From assembly GCA_018712555.1 (NCBI GenBank), contig DVGT01000029.1, forward strand, positions 1 to 48,906: a DNA stretch of 48,906 bases, read 5' to 3'. Both the position numbers and the translations under genes were made by a program. The notes under the pieces are model-generated. The model did not search any database. It was not told the origin of the DNA and saw nothing but the letters and a program-made list of their open reading frames with translations. Of this stretch, positions 6,200 to 15,090 are shown piece after piece. The DNA is from Faecimorpha stercoravium (GTDB lineage: Bacteria > Bacillota > Clostridia > Lachnospirales > Bianqueaceae). Within the stretch, counting starts at the first letter, position 1. Each line of letters begins with the position of its first letter.

Positions 6200-8773
6200 A
6201 TGGAACGAGTACAACAGGTATTGGAAAATCGAGGTGAAAATTATATACTGCCTTTTTACTGGCAGCATGGAGAAGACGAAGAGACCCTGCGGGAAGGGAT
6301 GAAGCGCATTCATGAGGCCGGCATTGGGGCTGTGTGCGTGGAATCCAGACCGCACCCGGACTTTGTGGGACCCAAGTGGTGGGAGGATATGGACATCATC
6401 CTGGACGAGGCGCATCAGCGCGGCATGAAGGTGTGGATCCTGGATGACGCGCATTTCCCGACGGGTTATATCAATGGGCGTTTAGCAGAGTTTCCCCAGG
6501 CGCGAAAACTCCTGGTAGATCATTACTGCATCGACGTGGTGGGGCCGACGAAGGGTACATCCTTCGTGATCCGCCTGGAGGAGGGCGATGCGCTTCTGGG
6601 CGTCGTGGCCGCCAGACGGGATCGTAAAGATCCGGACGCGATGAGCGACCTGGTGGATATCTCGGACTGCGTGCATGGACAAAAGGTATACTGGGACGCG
6701 CCAGAGGGATTGTGGAGCGTCATCGTGATCAAGAAAACATACAACGGAAAAGACAGACAGACGCATATCAACGTGATCGACCGGGAGGCGGTGCGCCTTC
6801 TGCTGGATATCTGTTATGAGCCGCATTGGGAGCATTACCAGCAGGAATTTGGAAAAACCATCGCCGGGTTCTTCTCGGATGAGCCGCAGCTGGGCAATGC
6901 GGGCGGCGCTTCCACACCGGGGATCGCGCAGGTGGGCAACAAGACCATGATGTTGAGCTGGTGCGCGGAACTGGAAGAAGCGATGCGCGCGGAATGGGGA
7001 CCACAGTTCCTGCCCGTGCTGGTATCCTGCTGGTATGACGTGAAGCATTACAGCCCGGCGGGACGTCTGTCCTATATGGATCATCTGAGCCGGCTATTCG
7101 AAGAGAATTTCAGCAATCAATTAGGCGACTGGTGCCGGGCGCATGGTGTGGAATACATCGGCCATATCATCGAGGACAATGGATCCCATGCCCGGCTGGG
7201 ACATGGACCGTCGCATTTCTTCCGGGCCCTGTGGGGACAGGACATGTCCGGTGTGGACGTGGTACTGCAGCAGATTCGCCCCGGGCTGGAGGATACGCTG
7301 TTTTATCGGATCGGAGGCACGGCCTTCTACGATGGGCGTCTGTTCCATAACATCCTGGCGAAGATGGGCAGCTCCCTGGGACACATGGATCCCAAGAAGA
7401 AGGGCCGCACGCTGTGCGAGATCTTCGGGGCCTATGGATGGTCCGAAGGGCTGAAGCTGATGAAATGGCTGACGGATCATATGCTGGTGCGCGGCATCAA
7501 TACCTTTGTGCCGCACGCGTTTACGATGAAGGAGTTCCCGGATCCGGATTGCCCGCCGCATTTCTATGCCCGGGGCAATAATCCGCAGTATCCGTATTTC
7601 CGGTATCTGATGAATTATATGAACCGCGTGAGCCACGTCATAAGCGGCGGACGGCATGTCCCCTGCGTGGCGCTTCTATACTCCGCGGAGGGCGAATGGA
7701 TGGATTATAAGGACAGTCAGCCGCTGGAGGATGTGGCGTTGGAGCTCAACCGGGCGCAGATCGATTTCGAGATCGTGCCGGAGGATGTGCTGTGCCAGTG
7801 TCGTCCGGAGGAGGGCGAGTTTGTGGTAGGGCAGGAGCCGATGCGCGCGTTGATCGTGAGCCGACGGGCGTATATGAGCCAGCGGGCCTATCAGTGGTGC
7901 GAGGAGGCCGAGGCCGCCGGTGTGCCGATCTTCTTTGTCGACGAGCAGCCCAAGCTGGTGCATCCGTTAAGCATTGGAAAATCCCGTGTGCCGGAGAGCG
8001 CCGTAGGACAGATCATAGCCATGACGGACCTGGTACCGCAGCTTCGCCAGAAGGGACTGTATGAGATTCAGACGAATACCTGGGAGCCATATTTGCGGTA
8101 TTATCACTATGCCCATGATGACGGAGAAGTGATCCTGTTCTTCAATGAGGATCCGCATGAGTCGGTGAATACCTGGGTGACCGTGCCGATGATGGAGAAG
8201 CTGTGCTGGTACGATGCGTTTGATAATGTACTCCGGCCGGTGGAGCAGATGGGAAATCGGGTGCATCTGACGCTGACGCCGTATCAGGCGCTGATTCTTT
8301 GCGCAGGCCAGGATGGGGCCTGTCAGGACAGCGTGAGCGAAAAGGCGCAGCAGATCCCGGTGGATACGCCCTGGCGCCTGCAGATGGTGCGCGCAGGGGA
8401 AGAAGAAGTTTACCGGGAGATGACTACCGGCCTCCGGAACCTGGCGGCCGTGGATCAGTATCCGGATTTCTCCGGTACGATGACCTACGAGACGGAGGTA
8501 GAACTGCCGGAGGGCGTGAGGCGTGTGGAGATAGACCTGGGAGAAGTCTATGAGACAGCCGAGGTGCTGGTGAACGGGCAGAGCGCAGGCGTTCGGATCG
8601 CGCCGCCCTATGTACTGACGGTGGAGAGCCTGTTCCAGCCAGGAGAAAATCATATCACCGTTCGGGTGGTCAATACATTGGGACATCAGCAGAGTCAGCA
8701 GGATCGGTTTGGCATGACGCTGCCGCAGGAGCCTGTGGGTCTTCTGGGGCCAGTGGTTCTGCGGGTCGAGTAA
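6200..8773 (+). CDS. Glycoside hydrolase, GH106-like (alpha-L-rhamnosidase-related)
   Basis: An 857-residue protein without a signal peptide, hence probably cytoplasmic. The N-terminal two thirds resemble the TIM-barrel of GH106-type hydrolases: PFYWQHGEDEE near 20, KVWILDDAHFPTGYINGRL near 80, FFSDEPQLGN near 225 (candidate acidic catalytic region) and GHIIEDNGSHARLGHG near 318. The C-terminus (MTYETEVELPEG to VRVVNTLG) is a beta-sandwich sugar-binding domain with a VLVNGQ motif. It probably cleaves deoxyhexose or related residues from imported oligosaccharides. First gene of the operon, 15 bp before a GH95 gene. The family assignment is from overall pattern and could be a neighbouring family. 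Confidence 0.65.
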   Translation: MERVQQVLENRGENYILPFYWQHGEDEETLREGMKRIHEAGIGAVCVESRPHPDFVGPKWWEDMDIILDEAHQRGMKVWILDDAHFPTGYINGRLAEFPQARKLLVDHYCIDVVGPTKGTSFVIRLEEGDALLGVVAARRDRKDPDAMSDLVDISDCVHGQKVYWDAPEGLWSVIVIKKTYNGKDRQTHINVIDREAVRLLLDICYEPHWEHYQQEFGKTIAGFFSDEPQLGNAGGASTPGIAQVGNKTMMLSWCAELEEAMRAEWGPQFLPVLVSCWYDVKHYSPAGRLSYMDHLSRLFEENFSNQLGDWCRAHGVEYIGHIIEDNGSHARLGHGPSHFFRALWGQDMSGVDVVLQQIRPGLEDTLFYRIGGTAFYDGRLFHNILAKMGSSLGHMDPKKKGRTLCEIFGAYGWSEGLKLMKWLTDHMLVRGINTFVPHAFTMKEFPDPDCPPHFYARGNNPQYPYFRYLMNYMNRVSHVISGGRHVPCVALLYSAEGEWMDYKDSQPLEDVALELNRAQIDFEIVPEDVLCQCRPEEGEFVVGQEPMRALIVSRRAYMSQRAYQWCEEAEAAGVPIFFVDEQPKLVHPLSIGKSRVPESAVGQIIAMTDLVPQLRQKGLYEIQTNTWEPYLRYYHYAHDDGEVILFFNEDPHESVNTWVTVPMMEKLCWYDAFDNVLRPVEQMGNRVHLTLTPYQALILCAGQDGACQDSVSEKAQQIPVDTPWRLQMVRAGEEEVYREMTTGLRNLAAVDQYPDFSGTMTYETEVELPEGVRRVEIDLGEVYETAEVLVNGQSAGVRIAPPYVLTVESLFQPGENHITVRVVNTLGHQQSQQDRFGMTLPQEPVGLLGPVVLRVE

Positions 8774-8788
8774 GAGGAGGAAGATGAG

Positions 8789-11152
8789 ATGAGCGATCTA
8801 TTGATAACCAAATCCCCAGCAGCCTGGTATCGAGATCTGTGGCGGGAGGCTTCGCCCTCCGGCAATGGACAGGTGGGGATGATGGTATATGGACATGTGG
8901 CGGAAGAGACGGTGATTCTCAATCATTCGGCGCTATGGCATCATAGCCGGAAGGGGGAGGTGCCGGCGATTCCCGACGCTCTCGAGCGCACGCGGCAGAT
9001 GATAGATGAAGGGGATTTCTGGAATGCGAATTGGATCATCACCAACGCGCTGAAGGAGAAGGGCTTTGAGGCAGCGTTGGGAGCCCCCTTCCCGGTCTGT
9101 GCGCTGCACTTTCGGATGCATGATTCCGGCGACTTTCATCATTACAGACGCATCCTGCACATGGAGAGCGGCGAGGTACAGGTGCGGTGGCAGGAGGGAG
9201 AAGATACCTTCCTGCGCCAGGGCTTTGTCTCCCGGGCGGATGATGTGGTCGTGTTTCGGATTCACTCGTCCAGGCCGTTGGATGTGACGGTGGGGCTGGC
9301 GCTGCATGAGACCGGGGAACCGGATACCGAGCAAAAAAGAGAAGAATTGGGGGATTCGCTGCGTGTGGAGGCGCAGCCCCCCTTCATAGAATATGCGGGG
9401 ACGAATGATGATGGGACGGATTTCGGCGCGGTGGCCCGCGTGATCGGGCCGCAGGCGCAGGCGGAGGAATCGGGCATTCGTCTGCGCGGCGAAGGCGATA
9501 TTCTCGTGCTGGTGAAGCTTTTTGTCAAGAGCGCAGACAGAGAAGAGAGCTTTCGACAGGCAGAGGAGGCTCTCCTGGCACTTTCGACGGAGTATGATGT
9601 GCTTTTGGCGCGTCATCAGGCCTTGCACGAACCGCTGTACCGTAGCGCGGAGTTGGAGATCGAAGAGGAGCCCTGCGGGGAGGCAGAGATCACCAACGAA
9701 CACTTGCTGGAAGAGGCCTATGACGAAGGGGCGCCGAACGCACTGCTCAATCGGCTGTGGAAGTTTGGCCGTTACCTTCTGATCTGCGGAACCCGGCCCG
9801 GCGCGCTGCCATTCCCGATGTATGGAATCTTCCACGGGCGTTACAGCATGGCCTGGCCTCATAACATGGCCAATGAAAACCTGCAGATGATCTACTGGCA
9901 CGTTTTGGGCGGCGGATTAAAGGAGCTGTTTGAGCCCGTCATGGATTATTTCCTGGAGCAGATGCCGCAGTTTCGGGATAACGCGCGGAAGCTGTTTGGG
10001 CTGCCGGGCATCTATATGCCGGCAGGTACGACACCGGGCAATGCGGTACCCAATCAGATTGTTCCCGTGATCATGAACTGGATCGGTTGTGCCGGATGGA
10101 TCGCGGAGCATTTCTATAGTTACTATCAATATAGCGGAGATGAACAGTTATTAAAAGAAAAAATTCTGCCATTCATGAAAGAAGCCGCGGATTTTTATGA
10201 GGAGTATCTGGTGAAGGGAGAGGATGGATGGTATAAGATCTATCCATCGGTGTCACCGGAGAATACGCCGAAGAATCTGATGCCGGGTGAGGAATGGGAG
10301 CATATGTCCCATCCTTGTCCGTCTGCGATCAATGCGACGATGGATATCGCGATCATCAAGGAGCTTCTGACGAATCTATGCGAAGCGGCTGAGCTGACAG
10401 GACAGTATCAGGAGAAGGTCGCGGCCTGGCAGGAGATCATCCAGCATCTGCCGGCTTATGAGGCTACCGAGGAGGGCGATGTGCGGGAATGGCAGTGGCC
10501 AGGACTGACGCAGCGGTACAATCACCGGCACCTGTCCCATATCTATCCGATGTTCCCGGGACGGGAGATCGTGAAGGGCGTGGCGCCGAAGGAGCTGGTG
10601 GACACCTTTGAGAAGGCGGTGGACAAGCGGCTCCTGGGCGCGCAGACGGGGTGGTCGCTGGCGCATATGGCCTGTATCAATGCGCGTTTTGAACGGCCGG
10701 AGAAGGCGCTCGAGTGTCTGGATATCCTGTGCCGCGCCTGTCTGACGAAGAGTTTCCTGACCCTGCACAATGACTGGCGCAACATGGGACTTACGCTGTA
10801 TCGGGATCATGGCGCGTTTGCTCCGATACAGCTGGATGCGTCCATGGGCATCGTGGGGGCGATGCAGGAGATGCTGCTGTTTGCGCAGCCTGCGTGTGTG
10901 AAGCTGCTGCCGGCCCTGCCGAAGCGGTGGAAGAAGGGACACGCCCGTCTGCGCTATATGCAGGGCGAGGTGGAGATCTCCTGGAATCAGGAGACAGGGG
11001 CGCTCGCAGTGCAGTTCCGCCCGGAACGGGGCGCAGACATACAGGTGCTTTTGCCGGATGTGTGGGCGGAAGGTCTGAAGCTTTCGGACGGCACGCCCTT
11101 CATCAATGGGGATACCCTCCGCCTGGATCGTCCCGTGAGTCTTGGCCGATGA
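8789..11152 (+). CDS. GH95-family glycoside hydrolase (alpha-L-fucosidase/galactosidase type)
   Basis: A 787-residue GH95 homologue. SGNGQVGMMVYGHVAEETVI (24-43) is the family N-terminal beta-domain signature. The (alpha/alpha)6 catalytic region has HNMANENLQMIYW (Asn-x-Asn pair), KIYPSVSPEN (acidic residue) and PIQLDASMG (Asp), matching the Asn/Asn, Glu and Asp positions known in GH95 fucosidases. No signal peptide, so it acts on imported substrate. SD GAGGAGGAAG decides the start at 8789 over an out-of-frame ATG at 8784. The stop overlaps the MocR start (ATGA). Fucosidase activity is the family default; alpha-L-galactosidase is also possible. Confidence 0.8.
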   Translation: MSDLLITKSPAAWYRDLWREASPSGNGQVGMMVYGHVAEETVILNHSALWHHSRKGEVPAIPDALERTRQMIDEGDFWNANWIITNALKEKGFEAALGAPFPVCALHFRMHDSGDFHHYRRILHMESGEVQVRWQEGEDTFLRQGFVSRADDVVVFRIHSSRPLDVTVGLALHETGEPDTEQKREELGDSLRVEAQPPFIEYAGTNDDGTDFGAVARVIGPQAQAEESGIRLRGEGDILVLVKLFVKSADREESFRQAEEALLALSTEYDVLLARHQALHEPLYRSAELEIEEEPCGEAEITNEHLLEEAYDEGAPNALLNRLWKFGRYLLICGTRPGALPFPMYGIFHGRYSMAWPHNMANENLQMIYWHVLGGGLKELFEPVMDYFLEQMPQFRDNARKLFGLPGIYMPAGTTPGNAVPNQIVPVIMNWIGCAGWIAEHFYSYYQYSGDEQLLKEKILPFMKEAADFYEEYLVKGEDGWYKIYPSVSPENTPKNLMPGEEWEHMSHPCPSAINATMDIAIIKELLTNLCEAAELTGQYQEKVAAWQEIIQHLPAYEATEEGDVREWQWPGLTQRYNHRHLSHIYPMFPGREIVKGVAPKELVDTFEKAVDKRLLGAQTGWSLAHMACINARFERPEKALECLDILCRACLTKSFLTLHNDWRNMGLTLYRDHGAFAPIQLDASMGIVGAMQEMLLFAQPACVKLLPALPKRWKKGHARLRYMQGEVEISWNQETGALAVQFRPERGADIQVLLPDVWAEGLKLSDGTPFINGDTLRLDRPVSLGR

Positions 11153-12552
11153 TTACACCGATCCTGGATCCCGCCAGGCAGGAACCGCTCTATGAGCAGC
11201 TCTATGATTTTATCAAAGAAGAGATTCGCTCCGGTCGCCTGGAAGAAGGAGAGAAACTGCCGTCGAAGCGGACACTGGCCTCCTATCTCAAGGTGAGCCG
11301 GAGTACGGTGGAGATGGCCTATGCGCAGCTGGCGGATGAGGGCTATATTCGCGCGAAGGAACGCAGTGGCTTCTATGTCCGTCAGGCGGAGAGAAAGTTT
11401 CGGCGGAGACAGGATAGCGTGGAAGCGAAGACGCCTTCGGCACCGGAGAGGTCCTATCGGTACGACCTGCGTACCTCCGGGGTGGATACGGCGCATTTTC
11501 CATTTACGGTATGGGCGCGTCTGAGTCGGGAGACCCTGAGTGAATACGGACAGGAGCTCCTGCGAGCAACCCATCCCCAGGGGATCGAGCGCCTCAGACA
11601 GTGTATCTGCCGATATCTCTATGATTTCAGGCGGGTGGAGGCGGAGCCGGATCAGGTCATCATCGGCGCCGGAACGGAGTATTTGTTGGGGCTTCTGATT
11701 CAGCTTCTGGGGACGGAGAAGAAATACGCGGTGGAAGAACCGGGGTACCCCAGAGTACACCGGATCCTGACGAACTATGGGATTCACCCCGCCTATGTGC
11801 CGGTGGATGAGGAAGGGATGGCGGTGGAGGCGCTGTGCCGGACAGACGCGCAGATCGTCCATGTGACACCATCGCACCAGTTTCCTACGGGGGCGGTACT
11901 TTCTGCGGGCCGCAGAGAAGCGCTCCTGCAATGGGCGCAGGAAGAAGAGGGACGATATATTCTGGAAGATGATTACGACAGCGAGTTTCGCTTTCTGGGC
12001 AAGCCTGTGCCGGCCCTGCAGGGCATGGGCGCACCGGAAAAGGTGGTGTATTTCTACACCTTCGCCAAGAGCCTGGCGCCCTCGCTGCGAATCGGGTATA
12101 TGGTGCTGCCGAAGAATCTGATGCGGGCCTGGCAGGAGAAGTTTCAGGGCTACTCCTGTTCGGTGCCCAGCTTTGAGCAGTATACGCTGTGCCGTTTCAT
12201 GGAGCAGGGGTATTATGAGCGGCATCTGAATCGAATGAAGACGCTGTACCGCGGCCGACAGGATGCGCTGGTCAAAGCGCTGGCTGTCCCCGGGTTTCGC
12301 GTGATAGGCAGGGATGCGGGGCTGCATTTCATGCTGGAAGTCGCCAGTGGGTCTATGAAAGAAGCGGAGCTGGTGGAGAAGGCCGCGCGGGCCGGCATAT
12401 ATCTGCGCGGACTGGGCGATTACTACGCCGGGACAGGGGGACAGAATGGGCCGCCCCGATTGCTGATTGGGTATGGAGCGTATGAGGAGACGCAGCTGGT
12501 GGAGGCTGCGAAGATTTTATTGGACGCGTGGAAAGGAGAACAGGAAGGATGA
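11149..12552 (+). CDS. MocR-type (GntR wHTH + aminotransferase fold) transcriptional regulator
   Basis: A 467-residue regulator. Residues 1-75 are a GntR winged helix (EPLYEQLYDFIKEEIRSGRL, then EKLPSKRTLASYL). Residues 95-460 form a class I aminotransferase-like effector domain with FAKSLAPSLRIGYMVLP, where Lys 307 should bind PLP, and EDDYDSEFRF. MocR proteins sense PLP or PLP adducts. ATG 11149 overlaps the GH95 stop (ATGA) and the stop overlaps the next start, so it is translationally coupled in the middle of a glycosidase operon. Possibly autoregulatory; an amino sugar or amino acid effector is inferred only from context. Confidence 0.88.
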   Translation: MITPILDPARQEPLYEQLYDFIKEEIRSGRLEEGEKLPSKRTLASYLKVSRSTVEMAYAQLADEGYIRAKERSGFYVRQAERKFRRRQDSVEAKTPSAPERSYRYDLRTSGVDTAHFPFTVWARLSRETLSEYGQELLRATHPQGIERLRQCICRYLYDFRRVEAEPDQVIIGAGTEYLLGLLIQLLGTEKKYAVEEPGYPRVHRILTNYGIHPAYVPVDEEGMAVEALCRTDAQIVHVTPSHQFPTGAVLSAGRREALLQWAQEEEGRYILEDDYDSEFRFLGKPVPALQGMGAPEKVVYFYTFAKSLAPSLRIGYMVLPKNLMRAWQEKFQGYSCSVPSFEQYTLCRFMEQGYYERHLNRMKTLYRGRQDALVKALAVPGFRVIGRDAGLHFMLEVASGSMKEAELVEKAARAGIYLRGLGDYYAGTGGQNGPPRLLIGYGAYEETQLVEAAKILLDAWKGEQEG

Positions 12553-13571
12553 AGAAAATACGACTGGGCAGGACGGAACTGATGGTGGGCGCCTCTTCTT
12601 TTGGTGCGCTGCCTATACAGAGACTATCGAAGACGGAGGCGGTCAAACTGCTGCGGGAGGCCTATGAGCTGGGGATGAATTACTTCGATACGGCGCATGG
12701 CTATACGGATAGTGAAGAGAAGATCGGGATGGCCCTTTCTGACGTGCGTAAGGATATCATCATCTCGACGAAGAGTCCGGCCAAGGATAAGAAGACACTG
12801 CTGGAGGACATCGAGACCAGCCTGGAGCGGATGAAGACGGACTACATCGATCTGCTGCAGCTTCATAACCCGAATACACTGCCGGATCCGGAAGATCCGG
12901 ATGGGCTGTATGGCGGCCTGCTCGAGGCGAAGCGCCAGGGCATGATCCGCCACATCGGCATCACCAACCACAGCCTGGAGCGGGCGGTGGCAGCGGTCAA
13001 GTCCGGCAAGTATGAGACCATTCAGTATCCGTTTTCTTCCCTGGCATCGGAGGAGGAGATCGCCCTGACGCAGCTCGCTAAGCAGGAAGATGTGGGATTC
13101 ATCGCCATGAAGGGGCTGTCCGGCGGTCTGATTACGAATGCCGCGACTACGTTCTCCTTTATCAAGCAGTATGATAATGTCGTGCCCATCTGGGGCATCC
13201 AGCGCGAGAGCGAACTGCTGGAATTCATCGAAATGGAAAAGAATCCGCCGGCCTATGATGACGCCATGAAGGCGCTGATCGAGAAGGATCGCAGGGAGCT
13301 AGCAGGCAATTTCTGCCGTGGCTGCGGATACTGCAAGCCATGTCCCGCGGGAATCGATATTCCGACGATGGCGCGTATGTCTCTTTTGCTGCGCCGTTCT
13401 CCGTATCAGCGTTACATGACGGAGGAGTTTAAGGAACAGATGATGGTCATCGAGCAATGTCTGCATTGTAATGCCTGCATGTCCAGATGCCCGTATCATC
13501 TGAATACACCGGAACTGCTTCAGGAAAACCTGAAGGATTATCTACAGTTTTATGAGGAGCATCATGGGTAA
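12549..13571 (+). CDS. Aldo/keto reductase with C-terminal 4Fe-4S ferredoxin domain
   Basis: A 340-residue protein. Residues 1-255 are an AKR TIM barrel with catalytic residues in NYFDTAHGYTDSEEKIG (Asp, Tyr), STKSP (Lys) and LLQLHNP (His). The C-terminal part carries CRGCGYCKPCP and CLHCNACMSRCP, two cysteine clusters typical of the anaerobe-specific ferredoxin-tailed AKR group. The first is C-x2-C-x2-C-x2-C-P, one residue shorter in the last gap than the usual motif. It starts in the MocR stop (ATGA) behind AGGAAGG. Likely an iron-sulfur-linked sugar or carbonyl oxidoreductase; substrate unknown. Confidence 0.88.
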   Translation: MKKIRLGRTELMVGASSFGALPIQRLSKTEAVKLLREAYELGMNYFDTAHGYTDSEEKIGMALSDVRKDIIISTKSPAKDKKTLLEDIETSLERMKTDYIDLLQLHNPNTLPDPEDPDGLYGGLLEAKRQGMIRHIGITNHSLERAVAAVKSGKYETIQYPFSSLASEEEIALTQLAKQEDVGFIAMKGLSGGLITNAATTFSFIKQYDNVVPIWGIQRESELLEFIEMEKNPPAYDDAMKALIEKDRRELAGNFCRGCGYCKPCPAGIDIPTMARMSLLLRRSPYQRYMTEEFKEQMMVIEQCLHCNACMSRCPYHLNTPELLQENLKDYLQFYEEHHG

Positions 13572-14202
13572 AAAGTTCTTCAGCGTATGGCTGTGTTGTA
13601 TGATTTTTGTACTGCCGGTACAGGCAGAAACGGTTTCCATCTCACTCGTGGGGGTGGGAGCCACCGTATCTTTGCCGGATGGCTGGGAGAAAGTCGCTTC
13701 TTCTCAGGAAGAAATCCTGCTGGAAGCGGAAGGTCCCGGCGGTATTCTTATGACGTTGACCTGTCAGGAAGGAGAAGTAAGCCAGGGACAGTGGAATCTC
13801 TCATTATATGAAGATTCGGAGTGTGATGATCTGGGGGAATCCATAGCGGAAACGCTGGAAAATGGCGGCTATGAGAACGTACAGTACAGTCTTTACCCCA
13901 AGGACCCGGTGACCTGGCTGCGCTTCAGTTGGGAACGCCAGAACGAGGGGGAGGCGCGCAGCTATGGCGTTCAGTATTATACCGCCATGAATGGAAAGTC
14001 GATCACAGTGGCTTTTTCTTCGGATTCAGCGATCGAGGAGGATTCGATCGCGGAGATTGTGGACAGCGTGACCTTTGATCAGGTGCTGGATAGGCCGGAA
14101 GCAGAAGACCATTCCTGGGAGACGCGGATCATCTGGGTCGTACTTCTCATCGCGGCCGGACTCCTGACCTACGCGATCACGAAAAAACGAGGGAAGAGGT
14201 GA
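13564..14202 (+). CDS. Secreted, C-terminally membrane-anchored protein
   Basis: 212 residues from ATG 13564 (MGKKFFSVWLCCMIFVLPVQ), chosen because GAGGAG lies 4 nt upstream; the first 8 bases overlap the aldo/keto reductase stop. Signal peptide ends near VQA (21). The extracellular part (about 22-182) contains VSLPDGWEKV and VTWLRFSWERQ, a pattern seen in small surface proteins of this group. A TM helix at 184-203 is followed by the KKRGKR tail, giving an outside-facing protein. Function unknown; its place in the glycosidase operon is conserved only as far as the overlap shows. Confidence 0.75.
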   Translation: MGKKFFSVWLCCMIFVLPVQAETVSISLVGVGATVSLPDGWEKVASSQEEILLEAEGPGGILMTLTCQEGEVSQGQWNLSLYEDSECDDLGESIAETLENGGYENVQYSLYPKDPVTWLRFSWERQNEGEARSYGVQYYTAMNGKSITVAFSSDSAIEEDSIAEIVDSVTFDQVLDRPEAEDHSWETRIIWVVLLIAAGLLTYAITKKRGKR

Positions 14203-14206
14203 CAGG

Positions 14207-14377
14207 ATGCAGTGTGAATATTGTGCGCATTATATGTACGATGAACAGGGACAGTATTATGTCTGCATGGTCAATCTGGACGAAGATGATATGGCCCGTT
14301 TCCTGGCGGGACGAAAAGAAGGATGCCCCTATTTCCAACTGGAAGATGAGTATGGCATCGTGAAACATCAGATGTGA
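14207..14377 (+). CDS. DUF6472-type small cysteine protein
   Basis: 56 residues, MQCEYCAHYMYDEQGQYYVC at the N-terminus, then LDEDDMARFLAG and CPYFQLEDEY. The four cysteines (3, 6, 20, 40) in this spacing and the DEYGIVKHQM end match a small protein family common in Lachnospiraceae genomes, which I recall as DUF6472. The cysteines could hold a zinc or iron ion. SD AGAGGTGACAGG lies upstream and the ATG is 4 bp after the previous stop, so it ends the glycosidase operon before the terminator. Cytoplasmic; role unknown. Confidence 0.85.
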   Translation: MQCEYCAHYMYDEQGQYYVCMVNLDEDDMARFLAGRKEGCPYFQLEDEYGIVKHQM

Positions 14378-14381
14378 CAGG

Positions 14382-14414
14382 GCGCCCTTGGGAGGTTTTC
14401 CCAGGGGCGTTTTC
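14382..14414 (+). terminator. Terminator of the glycosidase operon
   Basis: Stem CGCCCTTGGG / CCCAGGGGCG with a short T-rich loop, then TTTTC, starting 5 bp after the stop of the DUF6472 gene. Confidence 0.75.
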
Positions 14415-14469
14415 ACATGACTTGATGGCGAAAACGGAAAGGGAATGGAAAAAATTTTGTGGGAGAAGA

Positions 14470-14498
14470 TGCAACCATAGTGCGAAAAAGGGTACATA
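14470..14498 (+). promoter_or_regulatory. Candidate ECF-type promoter upstream of the sigma gene
   Basis: TGCAACC (14470-14476) followed about 15 bp later by GGTACATAAT. AAC-type -35 elements are common for ECF sigma factors, and this is the only such element in front of the gene, so autoregulation is plausible. The -10 is not a clear CGT type, so this is weak. Confidence 0.3.
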
Positions 14499-14532
14499 AT
14501 GAGTGTAAGGCCATAGGAGAGGAGGAGAGGGC

Positions 14533-15090
14533 GTGGAGGATCGGGAGATCATCGATCTGTTCTGGCAAAGGTCTGAAGCTGCGTTAGAGGAGACGCAGCA
14601 GAAGTATGGCGCGTTCTGCAGCCGTGTCGCAGGCAATATCCTCAAGGATCCGGAGGATGTACGTGAGTGCCTGAATGATGCCTATCTGGCCTTATGGAGG
14701 AGGATTCCGCCGGAGAGGCCCCGCGTATTGGGAGCCTATATTCATCGTGTGGTACGGAATCTGTCGCTGAAGCGGTATCGTTATAATGAAGCAGCGAAGC
14801 GCAGTCCGCAGGTGGAGGAATCCTGGGAGGAGCTGGCTGGCACACTCTGTACTGCGGAAACGGTGGAATCTGCCTATTCGGCCAAGGAGCTGTCTGCGGT
14901 GCTAAATGCCTTTTTGCGAACGTTGGAGGAGGAGCCGCGCAAACTTTTTATTCGCCGATACTGGTATTTTGATTCTATTGCGCAGTTGGCGCAGGACTTT
15001 GGGATGAGTGAGAGTAAAGTCAAGTCCATGCTGTTTCGCCTGCGTAATCGTTTGAGGGATATTTTGCGAAAGGAGGGATACGACGTATGA
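14533..15090 (+). CDS. ECF RNA polymerase sigma factor
   Basis: 185 residues, GTG start at 14533 behind GGAGGAGAGGG. Region 2 spans about 12-75 (GNILKDPEDVRECLNDAYLA matches the sigma region 2 DxEDxxQ helix, followed by LWRRIPPERPRVLGAYIHRV). Region 4 covers about 120-180 (RRYWYFDSIAQLAQDFGMSE then SKVKSMLFRLRNRLRDIL). It directs RNA polymerase to a small regulon, typically held inactive by a membrane anti-sigma. The stop overlaps the next start (GTATGA), coupling it to a membrane protein with a serpin ectodomain, which is the likely controller. Confidence 0.9.
   Translation: MEDREIIDLFWQRSEAALEETQQKYGAFCSRVAGNILKDPEDVRECLNDAYLALWRRIPPERPRVLGAYIHRVVRNLSLKRYRYNEAAKRSPQVEESWEELAGTLCTAETVESAYSAKELSAVLNAFLRTLEEEPRKLFIRRYWYFDSIAQLAQDFGMSESKVKSMLFRLRNRLRDILRKEGYDV

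Noticed and set aside
10987..12327. 446-aa minus-strand ORF opposite the MocR gene
   Set aside because: Mirror of a clear MocR coding region; no SD and no recognisable domain.
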